Counted from the first letter of the stretch, positions 17,174 through 25,816 are shown. The stretch is 64,000 bases of DNA from VRUE01 sp963703335 (GCA_963703335.1 OY969812.1:1178001-1242000), one strand, 5' to 3'. A program made the numbers and translations. Notes: a model not told the origin generated them from the sequence alone.

Positions 17174-17898
17174 GGCTGGTGCGAGCCGAGGCGCTGAAGT
17201 TGAGCACGATCCGCACCACCTGGCTGATGCTGGGCCTGGGCCTGCTCGTCGAGGGGCTCTTCGCCGGTCTCTACGTCGGCCTCGCCTCGCTGGCGGATAT
17301 CGGCCCGATCGTCGAGGTCGAGACCGGAACCGGGCTGTTGATGCTGCTGGTGCTCGTGCTCGGCGTGCTCGCGATCACCACGGAGTTCCGCCACGGCACG
17401 GCCAGCACGACCTTTCTCGCCGCCCCGCGCCGCTACCCGGTGATGGCGGCGAAGCTGGGCGCCGTGCTAGCCGCCGGGGTCCTCGCCGGCCTTGCCTTCG
17501 TCGCCGTCAACGCCGGCCTGGCATTGCCCCTGTTCTCATCGCGGGAAGGCAGCCTGCCGCCGGCCGACGAAATCGTCTCGATCTACGCGGGCGTCGTCGT
17601 CTCCTTCGCCCTCCTCTGCGCCTTCGGCCTTGGGGTCGGCGCGATCGTCCGCAATCAGGTGGGGGCGATCATCGCGGCGCTGGCCTTCTTCTTCGTCCTC
17701 TCGCCACTGCCGGAACTGCTCCCCGGCAATATCGGCGACTACTTTCCAGCGCAAGCGATCGGCTCACTCCACGGTCTGCCGGAGGCGACCGAAGAAGGTC
17801 TCGGCCAGGTCGCCGGTGGGCTCGTGCTCGCCGCTTGGTCGGCTGCGCTCTTTCTCATCGGCACTGTTTTGATCCACCGCCGCGACCTCAACGAATAG
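17170..17898 (+). CDS. ABC-2 type transporter permease
   Basis: Membrane subunit of the exporter, 242 residues from the overlapping GTG (VRLVRAEALKLSTIRTTWLML). Six hydrophobic segments are apparent (for example LLMLLVLVLGVLAITTEF, LGAVLAAGVLAGLAFVAVNAGL, AGVVVSFALLCAFGLGVGAI, IIAALAFFFVLSPL, LVLAAWSAALFLIGTVL). EFRHGTASTTFLAAPRR is the cytoplasmic loop typical of bacterial ABC-2 permeases. The substrate is unknown. The 3' end overlaps the convergent phosphodiesterase gene by 11 bases. Confidence 0.9.
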   Translation: MRLVRAEALKLSTIRTTWLMLGLGLLVEGLFAGLYVGLASLADIGPIVEVETGTGLLMLLVLVLGVLAITTEFRHGTASTTFLAAPRRYPVMAAKLGAVLAAGVLAGLAFVAVNAGLALPLFSSREGSLPPADEIVSIYAGVVVSFALLCAFGLGVGAIVRNQVGAIIAALAFFFVLSPLPELLPGNIGDYFPAQAIGSLHGLPEATEEGLGQVAGGLVLAAWSAALFLIGTVLIHRRDLNE

Positions 17899-18619
17899 AG
17901 GCGAAGAGGCGGGGGTCGTTGGAGACGAGGCCGTTGACGCCGGCGTCCACGAGGCGTTCCATGCGGGACAGGTCGTCGACGGTCCAGGCGATCAACTCGA
18001 CTCCGGCGAGCTTGGTGATGCGGGCGAGGCGGCGGCTGACGAGCGGGTGGTAGACCCACATCGACTCGACGCCGAACTTGGGCAGCTTCTCGGCGGCGAG
18101 CCCGGGCAAACGCTGGCGCATCGCCATCAGGGCCGCCAGCATCGGCCCCTTCGCCCAGCGCTTCGAGGTCCAATCCTTGGTCACCTTGGGATAGGTCCAG
18201 CCGCGCCGCAGCTGCGGTTCCAGCTCGAGGATGCGTCCTAGCGAGTAGAGCTCCATCGTCGAGATCATTGCCCGGTTGATCAGGTCACGCTCGCGCAGGG
18301 CCTCGACGATCTCCTCCTCCCGACCCGGCAGCTTGATGTCGATATCGATCTCAACCTGATCGAGAGGCGGCTCCAGGAAGGCGTCAAGCGCCTCGGTCAG
18401 CTTCAGCGGTGTGCGTCGTTCCGCATCGCTCCAATCGTGGGCGACAACCAGCGGCGCGCGCCGCTCGAGCGGCAGGTGGGCGTCACGCAGCCAGAGCACG
18501 TCGAGCTCGATCGTGTCGACGCCGGCCGCGACGGCAGCGTGGAAGCTCTCGATCGTGTTGCCGGGCGCGATCAGATCGGCGCCCTTGTGGCCGACCAGGC
18601 GCAGGGCCTCGGCCGGCAC
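17888..18619 (-). CDS. Glycerophosphodiester phosphodiesterase-family protein
   Basis: TIM-barrel GDPD-like protein, 243 residues, from a GTG that overlaps the prs stop by one base (TAGTG). The usual HRG...PENT signature is altered to VGHKGADLIAPGNTIESF; the later motifs TIELDVLW, VVAHDWSD, IDIDIKLPG, WTVDDLSRMERLVDAGVNGLVSNDPRLF are typical. The Arg and the Glu of the canonical motif are therefore replaced (HKG, PGNT), so activity should not be assumed. A role in recycling glycerol phosphate from lipids is inferred from the family. It follows glmU-prs in an overlapping run. Confidence 0.85.
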   Translation of the reverse strand: MPAEALRLVGHKGADLIAPGNTIESFHAAVAAGVDTIELDVLWLRDAHLPLERRAPLVVAHDWSDAERRTPLKLTEALDAFLEPPLDQVEIDIDIKLPGREEEIVEALRERDLINRAMISTMELYSLGRILELEPQLRRGWTYPKVTKDWTSKRWAKGPMLAALMAMRQRLPGLAAEKLPKFGVESMWVYHPLVSRRLARITKLAGVELIAWTVDDLSRMERLVDAGVNGLVSNDPRLFASIR

Positions 18620-19656
18620 TAGAAGAGCTGGTTCTCGCCGGCGAAGATCTCGGAGACCGAGTCGTCGGTGAAGATGCGGCGGATCGAGTCGGCGAAGGTG
18701 CCGGCCGTAGAGAGCACTTTGATGTTGTCGGGAGCGCCGGGGCGCAGCGGGATCGTGTCCGAGACGACGATCTTCTCGATGCCGGACTTCTCGTAGGCAA
18801 GTCGCTCGTAAGCCGGTCCGGAAAAGACGCCGTGGGTTGCACAGGCGATCACCCGGGCCGCGCCCTCGTCGAGCACGGTCTGGGCGGCGGCGCAGAGTGT
18901 TCCCGCTGTATCGATCATGTCGTCGACCAGAACCGCGGTCTTGCCCTTCACGTCGCCGACCACGTAACCGATCTCCGCCACCTGCTGGGCGGGACGCTCC
19001 TTCTCCATCACCGCCCAGTGGGTGCCTATACGACGGGCGAAGTTGCGCGCGGTCTTGACCCGGCCGGCATCGGGCGAGACGATCACCAAGTCCTCGGCCG
19101 GATGCTGATCGGCGAACCACTGGGTCAGCATCGGCATCGCGGTCATGTGGTCGACCGGGACGTGGAAGAAGCCCTGGACCTGACCGGCGTGGAGGTCCAT
19201 CGTCAGCACCCGGTCGACGCCGACGCCCTCGAGGCACTTGGCGACGATGCGGGCCGAGATCGGCTCGCGCGGCGCCGACTTCTTGTCCTGGCGGGCGTAG
19301 CCGTACCATGGCATGACGGCAATGATGCGGTGGGCCGAGGCGCCCTGCGCCGCGTCGATCATCGTCAACAGCTCGATCAGGGAGTCGTTCGGCGTCATTT
19401 CCGACTGCTCGTTGGCGCTGGTCGACTGGACGAGGAAGACGTCGGCGCCGCGGATCGACTCCTCGTAGCGGCAGTAGACCTCGCCGTTGGCGAAGGTCTT
19501 CAGCGTTACCTGACCGAGGTCGAGGTCGAGCTTGCCGGCCACCTTGGCGGCGAGCTCCATCGAGCTGCGCCCGCCGAAGACCATCAGCCGCTTCGAGTAG
19601 TCGTGGGTAATGGCGCTTGCCGGCACCGTCTCGGGTCGCTCCTCGATCGTGCTCAC
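18619..19656 (-). CDS. prs: Ribose-phosphate pyrophosphokinase
   Basis: Makes PRPP from ribose 5-phosphate and ATP for nucleotide, His and Trp synthesis. 345 residues with a ~25-residue N-terminal extension, then VFGGRSSMELAAKVAGKL, FANGEVYCRYEESIRGADVFLVQS, ATP-region YARQDKKSAPREPISARIVA with divalent-metal residues in TMDLHAGQVQGFF, and the PRPP loop AVLVDDMIDTAGTL. It starts at a GTG overlapping the glmU stop by four bases; glmU-prs is a conserved bacterial pair linking UDP-GlcNAc and PRPP supply. Confidence 0.97.
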   Translation of the reverse strand: MSTIEERPETVPASAITHDYSKRLMVFGGRSSMELAAKVAGKLDLDLGQVTLKTFANGEVYCRYEESIRGADVFLVQSTSANEQSEMTPNDSLIELLTMIDAAQGASAHRIIAVMPWYGYARQDKKSAPREPISARIVAKCLEGVGVDRVLTMDLHAGQVQGFFHVPVDHMTAMPMLTQWFADQHPAEDLVIVSPDAGRVKTARNFARRIGTHWAVMEKERPAQQVAEIGYVVGDVKGKTAVLVDDMIDTAGTLCAAAQTVLDEGAARVIACATHGVFSGPAYERLAYEKSGIEKIVVSDTIPLRPGAPDNIKVLSTAGTFADSIRRIFTDDSVSEIFAGENQLF

Positions 19657-21050
19657 GGGGTTTGCTCCTCCTGCATCTTGGCGGCCTTGCGGGCGGCGTA
19701 GCCCTCGATATTCCGTTGCTCGTTCTCGCTGACAGCGAGCGCACCCTCGGGTACGTCGCCCTTGATCACTGCCCCAGCGCCAGTGTAAGCACCGTCGCCG
19801 ACTTCTACAGGCGCGATCAGCATCGTGTCAACGCCGAGGCGGGCATTCTCGCCAATCACAGTCCGGTTCTTGCGGAAACCGTCGTAGTTGGCGGTGATCG
19901 TTCCGGCTCCGAGATTGCTGCCGGCGCCTACCTCGGCGTCGCCGACGTAGGCGAGGTGGGGAACCTTGGCCCCCTCGCCGATGCGCGAGTTCTTGATCTC
20001 GACAAAGGTCCCCGCCTTCGCCCCCTGCTCGAGCTGAGCCCCGGGCCGCAGGTAGGCGAAGGGTCCGACATTGGCATTGTCGGCGACGGCGCATTCGACC
20101 AGGTAGGAGTGCGGCACCGAGACGTTTGCTCCAAGCTGGGAGTCGATCAGGGTCGTGAGCGGGCCGATCGTGCAGCCCGCACCGATCTTGCTGGCGCCGA
20201 GGAGACTGACGCCGGGCTCGACGCGAGCGTCCGGCTCGATCTCAACTTCAGCGTCGACCCAGGTCGAACTTGGATCGACGAAGGTGACACCGGCGACCAT
20301 GTGGGCCTCGAGGATGCGCCGGCGCGCCTCCGCCTCGACCGCGGCGAGATCGACCCGGTTGTTGACGCCCATCGTCACCGCGAGATCCTCGGTCAGGTGG
20401 GCCGCGACGGTATGTCCCGCCTCGCGGAGAGCCGGCAATGTGTCGGGCAAGTAGTACTCCCCCTGAGCGTTGTCGTTGGAGAGGCCGGCGAGCGCCTCGG
20501 TCAGGGGGGCGGCAGCGAAGACGTAGGTGCCGGCGTTGATCTCGCGGATCGCCAGTTGCTCTGGCGTGGCGTCGCCAGCCGCCTTCGCCTCGACCACGCG
20601 CTCGACCCCGCCGTCGGCGTCGCGGACGACCCGGCCGTAAGAGCCGGGCTCGTCGAGCTCAATCGTCAGCATCGTCGCCGCCGCGCCAGAGGCAGCGTGA
20701 GCATCAAGCAGGCCGGAGATCGTCGCGGCCGAGATCAGGGGCACGTCACCGGAAAGCACCAGCACGGTCTCGGCCTCCTCGATCAACGGCAACGCCGCGC
20801 GGATCGCGCCGCCGGTGCCGTCGGGCTCGGGCTGGGTGACTATGCGGACCTTGTCGGGCAGGCCGGGGACGCTGTTCTGCTTCGGCGAGTCGATCGCCAC
20901 AATCCACTCGGCATCGGTCGCCTCGCGCGCGGCGACGATCGGCCAGGCGACCATTGGTCGTCCGCAAACCGGATGCAGCATCTTCGGCGTCGAGGAACGC
21001 ATGCGCGTGCCCTCGCCCGCCGCCATTACAAGCACCAGGGGAGACTCCAC
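19653..21050 (-). CDS. glmU: Bifunctional GlmU (GlcN-1-P acetyltransferase / GlcNAc-1-P uridyltransferase)
   Basis: Makes UDP-N-acetylglucosamine for peptidoglycan. 465 residues: N-terminal uridyltransferase with LVLVMAAGEGTRMRSSTPKMLHPVCGRPM, LSGDVPLISA and INAGTYVF; C-terminal left-handed beta-helix with hexapeptide repeats, including GPFAYLRPGAQLEQGAKAGTFVEIKNSRIGEG, HLAYVGDAEVG and GTITANYDG. Starts at GTG 21050. A 118-bp palindrome ends only about 20 bases upstream of this start and may affect its expression. Confidence 0.97.
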   Translation of the reverse strand: MESPLVLVMAAGEGTRMRSSTPKMLHPVCGRPMVAWPIVAAREATDAEWIVAIDSPKQNSVPGLPDKVRIVTQPEPDGTGGAIRAALPLIEEAETVLVLSGDVPLISAATISGLLDAHAASGAAATMLTIELDEPGSYGRVVRDADGGVERVVEAKAAGDATPEQLAIREINAGTYVFAAAPLTEALAGLSNDNAQGEYYLPDTLPALREAGHTVAAHLTEDLAVTMGVNNRVDLAAVEAEARRRILEAHMVAGVTFVDPSSTWVDAEVEIEPDARVEPGVSLLGASKIGAGCTIGPLTTLIDSQLGANVSVPHSYLVECAVADNANVGPFAYLRPGAQLEQGAKAGTFVEIKNSRIGEGAKVPHLAYVGDAEVGAGSNLGAGTITANYDGFRKNRTVIGENARLGVDTMLIAPVEVGDGAYTGAGAVIKGDVPEGALAVSENEQRNIEGYAARKAAKMQEEQTP

Positions 21051-21071
21051 CAGGTGATCGTATTAGGGATG

Positions 21072-21189
21072 GGAGAGGGACGGGGCACCCTTCCGCTTGC
21101 TGGGTTTTCGCCACCGGCGGCTGCGCCTCTCGCTGACTGGTGGGGCGAAAACAGGACGCCGCGCGCTCCAGGGTGCCCCGTCCCTCTCC
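21072..21189. repeat. 118-bp palindromic element upstream of glmU
   Basis: Perfect 20-bp outer arms begin GGAGAGGGACGGGGCACCCT and return as its reverse complement at 21170-21189. A second nested inverted repeat, TTTTCGCC (21105) / GGCGAAAA (21144), lies within. The rest of the arms pair poorly, so it folds as two stacked hairpins. It lies between the HdeD-like gene (upstream on the minus strand) and glmU, and could act as terminator for the first and leader for the second. Confidence 0.75.
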
Positions 21190-21266
21190 AAAGCCGGCTC
21201 AGGCTGGTGGAGGCTCGCCGGACTACCAAGCCCCGGAGAGAGCCGCATGCGTACTACTGGGCTCAG

Positions 21267-21836
21267 TTAGCTTCTGGCGAGGTCTTTGCCGACCAGAGCT
21301 ACGGAAACTAGGGTCCAGCCGGCGAAGATCAGGTCTATGCCTACTAGGAGGCCGATTGCCCAGTCTGCCGAGCTGGGGAACTTGGCGAGGACGAGGATGC
21401 CGATCAGGATGCCGGCGATGCCGCTGAGGCCGACCAGGCCGGCGCCTTCCTGGCCGCGGGCGGCGAAGGCGACCGCGGTCCGCGTCAGGCCCATGAAGAG
21501 GAAGTAGATACCGAGGACGAGGGTCAGGGTGAGGGTGCCGTTGTGCGGTTCGACGATCAGCCAGAGCCCGACGATTACCGTCAACAGCGCCCAGATCAAG
21601 CGCAGGATCACGCTGCCGATCGAGTGCGCCATGAAGGCGCCGGCGACCATGAAGGCGCCGGCAATGACCAGGATCCAGCCGATGAAGATCGCGGTGCCCA
21701 CCGAGGCGACGGCAGGAACCAAGATCGCAATGCAGCCAATCACGATCGCCACGATCCCGATCGCCATCAGCGCCTTCCAAGTGCGCCTCAGCCCTTCGCG
21801 AATCTCCGGATCCATCGACACGCTCCCCATCTCCAT
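21267..21836 (-). CDS. HdeD-like (DUF308) membrane protein
   Basis: About 189 residues with six hydrophobic helices arranged as repeated pairs, e.g. ALMAIGIVAIVIGCIAILVP, FIGWILVIAGAFMVAGAFM, LIWALLTVIVGLWLIVEP, LVLGIYFLFMGLTRTAVAF, GIAGILIGILVLAKFP and AIGLLVGIDLIFAGWTLV. HdeD relatives are linked to acid resistance in enterics; the role here is unknown. The start is ambiguous: ATG 21836 is used, but ATG 21815 (MDPEIREGLRR) has GGGGAG seven bases upstream. Confidence 0.87.
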   Translation of the reverse strand: MEMGSVSMDPEIREGLRRTWKALMAIGIVAIVIGCIAILVPAVASVGTAIFIGWILVIAGAFMVAGAFMAHSIGSVILRLIWALLTVIVGLWLIVEPHNGTLTLTLVLGIYFLFMGLTRTAVAFAARGQEGAGLVGLSGIAGILIGILVLAKFPSSADWAIGLLVGIDLIFAGWTLVSVALVGKDLARS

Positions 21837-21846
21837 ACCGCGGACC

Positions 21847-22662
21847 TTAAGCGCGCTCCCGGACGCGATCAACCCGGCGCTCGCAGGCCTCCGCTTCCGC
21901 TGTTTCCCGCTCGATCTGCCGCTCGTAGAAGCGAACCCACTTGCGCACGGCGTTGTCCGAAACGCCGTACTTGCGACCAACGGCGAGATAGCTAGTCGCC
22001 TCGATCTCCTCGAGCAGCTGCTCGTAGGGAGGTCGCTCGACTTTGCGAGTACCGGGGCACGGCACTCCCCTGTCACTCCTCTGAGGTCCCCGCTCTCTCC
22101 TTATGCCGCAATAGCGGGAACAGAAGCGCTGCGTGCGGTGCTTTGCGCGAAACATCTCTCCACAGCGTGCGCAATTTCTCAGCGGGGGCGGGTTTTCGAT
22201 TGAACGCCCGCAATGAGTGTCCAACGTCGCGGCGCAGTTTGGACAAACCACCTGCAAGTTCTCGATTCGGTTGTCGTCCCTGACACCATTCTTGTGGTCG
22301 AGGATCATCGCCATGTGGCGACCTTGCCAAAACTCCTCGCCTTGACCACACATCTCACACCGCGGCTCCTTGAGACCCGATTTGTAAAGCCGTCGCTTCA
22401 AGTTGCCCCGGCCATAGGTGGAGTGCTCGACCAGGATCTCGTCGAGTGGCCGTGACGGCTTGCGGATCCTTGCCATGACGCCTGCGTAGGGATCGAAGTG
22501 ACCGGTGCTGATCTCCCAAATCGCCGCGTACTTTTTCAACGTCGCCGGATTGCCCCCGCTCGGGCAATAGCCAAGTCGGCGCAGCGCCTCCGCCCAAGAC
22601 TTTGACTGCGCAATAGCGTCACGCGCCGCGTCCTCGGTAAAGCGTGGTCCCCTGCCTCCCAT
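21847..22662 (-). CDS. HNH endonuclease-like protein with terminal helix-turn-helix segments
   Basis: 271 residues. The N-terminal SWAEALRRLGYCPSGGNPATLKKYA and C-terminal ATSYLAVGRKYGVSDNAVRKWV both resemble small helix-turn-helix modules. The centre carries an HNH core: CEMCGQGEEFWQGRHMAMILDHKNGVRDDNRIENLQVVCPNC, with two Cys pairs and the DHKNG...N...L box. A second zinc-finger-like segment (CARCGEMF...FCSRYC) follows. Such genes occur singly in actinobacteria and phages; cutting specificity is unknown. It precedes the HdeD-like gene by 10 bases and follows a tRNA gene, a common place for mobile HNH genes. Confidence 0.85.
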   Translation of the reverse strand: MGGRGPRFTEDAARDAIAQSKSWAEALRRLGYCPSGGNPATLKKYAAIWEISTGHFDPYAGVMARIRKPSRPLDEILVEHSTYGRGNLKRRLYKSGLKEPRCEMCGQGEEFWQGRHMAMILDHKNGVRDDNRIENLQVVCPNCAATLDTHCGRSIENPPPLRNCARCGEMFRAKHRTQRFCSRYCGIRRERGPQRSDRGVPCPGTRKVERPPYEQLLEEIEATSYLAVGRKYGVSDNAVRKWVRFYERQIERETAEAEACERRVDRVRERA

Positions 22663-22722
22663 CCACGGATGATCTCAAATTATGCAGACAGAAAACTTCA
22701 GCGAAAGCGCTGCTCGCAGTGA

Positions 22723-22793
22723 CTGGGGAGCCCGGACTCGAACCGGGATAGCTGGCTCCAAAGGCCAGAGGCTTGCCATTAGCCGACTCCCCA
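22723..22793 (-). tRNA. tRNA-Gln (anticodon TTG)
   Basis: The minus strand reads TGGGGAG (acceptor), a D arm with GGCTAATGGCAAGCC, an anticodon stem CTGGC/GCCAG enclosing loop CTTTGGA (anticodon TTG), a T arm with GGTTCGAGTCC, and CTCCCCA closing the acceptor, followed by discriminator G. The U1-A72 acceptor pair is usual for tRNA-Gln. CCA is not encoded. Confidence 0.95.
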
Positions 22794-22819
22794 ACAGCCA
22801 TTGAGAAGCTTAGCCCGCC

Positions 22820-24028
22820 CTACTCCTCCGACGAGCGTGGCACCTTGCCGGCTTCGGCGCCGGGCTCCATGGCCGGGCCGCGCGGCGAGGCGATGCCGAG
22901 GACGCGCATGGTTTTGAGGCCGAGGCCGAGCTTCTCGCGGCCCTCGGTGGCGGAGACGTCGTGACTGCAAAGGTCTTTGACGCGCTCGAGGCGGTAGCGG
23001 ATCGTGTGGCGGTGGGTGAAGAGCTGTTTGGCGGTGGCGGCGACGTTGCCGTCGTTGTCGAGGTAGGCCTCGACCGTCGCCACCAGCTCGGTCTCGTACT
23101 GCTCGTCATATGCAACGAGGGGAGCGATCGTCTCGTCATAGAAGCGCTCCAACTCCCGCGGGTCCTCGCTCATTGCCGGCAGCAAGAGGCGATATGAGCC
23201 GGTGTCCTCGAAGGCGAGTAGGCCTCTGCCCTCGGCCTCGCCGACGTTGACGGCGAGGCGGGCCTCGTTGCCGGCGCGGTAGAGATCAACCGGATCGGCA
23301 GCGTGGCGGCTGCGGCCGATCGTCAGGTGGAAGCCGGCGAGTCCGTCTTCGAGCTCCCGTGCCAGGCCGGCCGCGGCGCGCTCGACCCGAGTGTCGTCCT
23401 CGGCCGGGACGATTGCGGCTATCTCGGCGGCGTCCTCCCCGGCGGAGCTGGCCAACGATCCCGGAGCGAGCGAGCGCAGCGCGCGCTGAGCGAGGGTGAG
23501 GACGCGGGCGCGCCACTCACCAGTCTGGGCCGCCCGCGGCGCCGCGCGCAGGACCAGCACCCCCGCTCCCTGCTCAAGGTCTGCCCCCAGCTCGGCGCCG
23601 CGAGCGACGATGTCGCCGCGATCGGTCACCTCGCGGGCCAACACCGCAGCGACGAACGCTCCGGCCACCTCCTCGCTCTCCCACTCCGGCGAGCGCGAAC
23701 GCTCGAGCTCCAGCGCCAGCAGCGTCGTCACCATGCGGGCGATCGCCGGGTCGGGCGGCGCCGAGCCGCGGTAGCGCAACTCGCCGACGGCGCTGTCGGC
23801 AACCCGCAGCTCGACCCGCGTCACTTGCTCGCCGCCCGCCAAGAGCTTCTTCTCCTGGTCGGGAGAGGCCCCAGCCACCGCCAGCACAGCGCTGGAGCGG
23901 TCGATCAGGGCGACGCTCGCGTTGAGCACTTTCGCCGCTGCGCGGGCCACAGCGGGCAGTCCGGCACCCGATTCGACCGCCTCGGCGAGCGCGTCGAGAG
24001 TCCCATCCTCCTGCGTACTTGCAGGCAT
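22820..24028 (-). CDS. PucR-family transcriptional regulator
   Basis: About 402 residues. The C-terminal helix-turn-helix of the PucR/CdaR type is clear: LVATVEAYLDNDGNVAATAKQLFTHRHTIRYRLERVKDL. Upstream is a GGDEF-like middle region (GFHLTIGRSRHAADPVDLYRAGNEARLAV) and an N-terminal sensory part resembling a GAF-like fold (VARAAAKVLNASVALIDRSSAVLAVAG). The ligand and targets are unknown. I prefer ATG 24028, which has AAGGGA six bases upstream, over ATG 24055. Confidence 0.88.
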   Translation of the reverse strand: MPASTQEDGTLDALAEAVESGAGLPAVARAAAKVLNASVALIDRSSAVLAVAGASPDQEKKLLAGGEQVTRVELRVADSAVGELRYRGSAPPDPAIARMVTTLLALELERSRSPEWESEEVAGAFVAAVLAREVTDRGDIVARGAELGADLEQGAGVLVLRAAPRAAQTGEWRARVLTLAQRALRSLAPGSLASSAGEDAAEIAAIVPAEDDTRVERAAAGLARELEDGLAGFHLTIGRSRHAADPVDLYRAGNEARLAVNVGEAEGRGLLAFEDTGSYRLLLPAMSEDPRELERFYDETIAPLVAYDEQYETELVATVEAYLDNDGNVAATAKQLFTHRHTIRYRLERVKDLCSHDVSATEGREKLGLGLKTMRVLGIASPRGPAMEPGAEAGKVPRSSEE

Positions 24029-24078
24029 TTTTGTCCCTTTTGAGGCCGCCGGCATGGCCTCATTATCCCCAGCTAGTT

Positions 24079-24336
24079 TCAGTTGAGGAGATTGGAGATG
24101 TCGTTGTAGTAGTAGACGACGGCCAGGCCGATCACGACCCCGACGAGAACGAGGGCGGCGAGGACGAAGAGCGAGAGCACCCCGGCGGCGGCCTTCTCCC
24201 AGACCCGGCCGTAGGCGCTGAGGGCCGGGACGAGGATCAGCCCGACGAAGGCAGCCAGGGTGATCAGCCCGGCGACGCCGAACAGCAGGTACTCATTCTC
24301 GATCTTCTCCAATGCCAGCGGCAACACGGCGATCAT
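24079..24336 (-). CDS. Small two-helix membrane protein
   Basis: 85 residues from ATG 24336. A short N-terminal amphipathic part is followed by hydrophobic segments YLLFGVAGLITLAAFVGLILVPAL and VLSLFVLAALVLVGVVIGLAVVYYY. No motif suggests a reaction. It overlaps the end of the DedA-PAP2 gene by 44 bases on the same strand, implying translational coupling. Confidence 0.68.
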   Translation of the reverse strand: MIAVLPLALEKIENEYLLFGVAGLITLAAFVGLILVPALSAYGRVWEKAAAGVLSLFVLAALVLVGVVIGLAVVYYYNDISNLLN

Positions 24337-25816
24337 TCTGCCTAACCGTAGAGATGACAAGCGCCACGGCGGCGCAGAACGAGAAGGCGGCGACCCCCAG
24401 AGCCCAGCCGGCGCTGACGTCGCTGAAGTAGTGGACGCCGAGATAGACGCGCGAGAGCCCGACCAAAGCGGTGAGCACGATCCCGGCCGTGACGACCGCG
24501 GTGCCGCGCGCCATACCGGGCCGCAGACGCACCACGATCGTCACCGCCAGCCAGACGTAGAAGGTCGAGTAGGCCGCGTGAATGCTGGGGAAGGAGGACC
24601 CGGAGACGCCGAGGAGCCCCCCCTCCGGCCGCGGCCGGTCGACCGCGTCCTTGATCTCGTGGGCGCCGGCGACGATCAGCACGACGCCACTGATCAGCAC
24701 CCAGAACTCCGCCCAGCGCCGCCGCGCCACGAGCATCGCCGCGGCGAAGAAGGCGAGCAGGCCGGTAACCGCAGAGGAGCCGAGCCGGGTGACGGCCTTG
24801 GCGACGTCGGTCAGCCAATCGGCCTGCAGCCGTTCGACGACTTCGATCGCCGTCGTGTCGCCCGGAGTCGGGCCGGCATCTCCGCTGACGATCACGGTGT
24901 AGGCGACGAGGACGAAGCTGGAGACGGCGAGGATCGCCATCAGCGAGGTGAACTCGAGGCCGAACGTCCCGCCCGGCGTGACCCGCTCCCAGAGGAACCG
25001 CAGCTGCGGGCGGAAGCGACGGGTGAGGACGACGAGCCAGCGGGTGAGGAAGTGCCGTTCCATCCAGGCCACGGCGGTGCGCCGGTTCTCCTCGACGCGG
25101 AGGTAGCGGATCACCGTGATGGTGACGACGACGACGACGATCGTCGTCGCCAGCACGAACGCCCCTCGACCGGCGTATTTCGCCGCCCTCTCGATGCTGC
25201 GTGAGAAGAAGTAGCCGACGAGGATATGGGCGCTCGCCCAGAGACCGGTGCCGAGGATGCTGTACGGAACGAAGGCGCGGTAGCGCATGCCGGAGCTGCC
25301 GGCGATGAACGGGGCGAAGGCGCGCACGAGGCTGATGAAGCGGCCGATGAAGATCGTCTTGCCGCCGTGGCGGGAGAAGTAGTCCTCGACCTTTTCGAAG
25401 CGCTCGTGGCCGATCCCAACCCGCGGCCCGTGCTTGATCACGAACTCGCGGCCCAGCCGGCGACCGATGAAGAAGCTGGTCGTGTCGCCGGCCCAAGCCG
25501 TGAACCAGGCGATCGCGATCAGCAGATAGATGTCAATCGCACCTTGGCCGGCGACGGCGCCGCCGAGCAGCATCACCGTCTCGCCAGGGACGACGAGGCC
25601 GACGAAGGCACCGGTCTCGGCGAAGGCGAAGACGCCGACCAGGAGGTAGGTCCAGGCGCCCAGCGTGTTCGAGACGTCTTCGAGCAGGCCCTGCAGGTCG
25701 AGGTGGCCGAGCTGACGACTGATCAGGTAATAGCCGGCGCCAACCGCGGCGACGGCGATCGCGACCAGCAGCCGTTTGCGATTGCTCCCGTCACCCCCCT
25801 CTCCCGGCAGCTTCAC
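24293..25816 (-). CDS. DedA-family protein fused to a PAP2 lipid phosphatase
   Basis: 507 residues. Residues ~20-210 form a DedA/SNARE-associated membrane domain (FAETGAFVGLVVPGETVMLLGG, WAGDTTSFFIGRRLGREFV, FIGRFISLVRAFAPFIAGSSGMRY); DedA proteins are lipid flippases/scramblases. Residues ~290-500 form a PAP2 domain with the three phosphatase motifs KDAVDRPRP, SFPSIHAAYS and SRVYLGVHYFSDVSAG. The natural reading is one polypeptide that flips and dephosphorylates a polyprenyl or phosphatidate lipid at the membrane. The GTG start overlaps the ispE stop by four bases. Confidence 0.92.
   Translation of the reverse strand: MKLPGEGGDGSNRKRLLVAIAVAAVGAGYYLISRQLGHLDLQGLLEDVSNTLGAWTYLLVGVFAFAETGAFVGLVVPGETVMLLGGAVAGQGAIDIYLLIAIAWFTAWAGDTTSFFIGRRLGREFVIKHGPRVGIGHERFEKVEDYFSRHGGKTIFIGRFISLVRAFAPFIAGSSGMRYRAFVPYSILGTGLWASAHILVGYFFSRSIERAAKYAGRGAFVLATTIVVVVVTITVIRYLRVEENRRTAVAWMERHFLTRWLVVLTRRFRPQLRFLWERVTPGGTFGLEFTSLMAILAVSSFVLVAYTVIVSGDAGPTPGDTTAIEVVERLQADWLTDVAKAVTRLGSSAVTGLLAFFAAAMLVARRRWAEFWVLISGVVLIVAGAHEIKDAVDRPRPEGGLLGVSGSSFPSIHAAYSTFYVWLAVTIVVRLRPGMARGTAVVTAGIVLTALVGLSRVYLGVHYFSDVSAGWALGVAAFSFCAAVALVISTVRQNDRRVAAGIGEDRE

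Noticed and set aside
18620..19744. N-terminal extension of the phosphodiesterase frame
   Set aside because: Runs through prs in another frame and shows no similarity; the GTG at 18619 gives a complete GDPD domain.
19617..21311. Long plus-strand open frame
   Set aside because: Antisense to glmU, whose domains are complete; no family similarity on the plus strand.
21847..22793. HNH gene plus tRNA-Gln as an integrated element with attachment sites
   Set aside because: No duplicated tRNA end or integrase is visible around the HNH gene.
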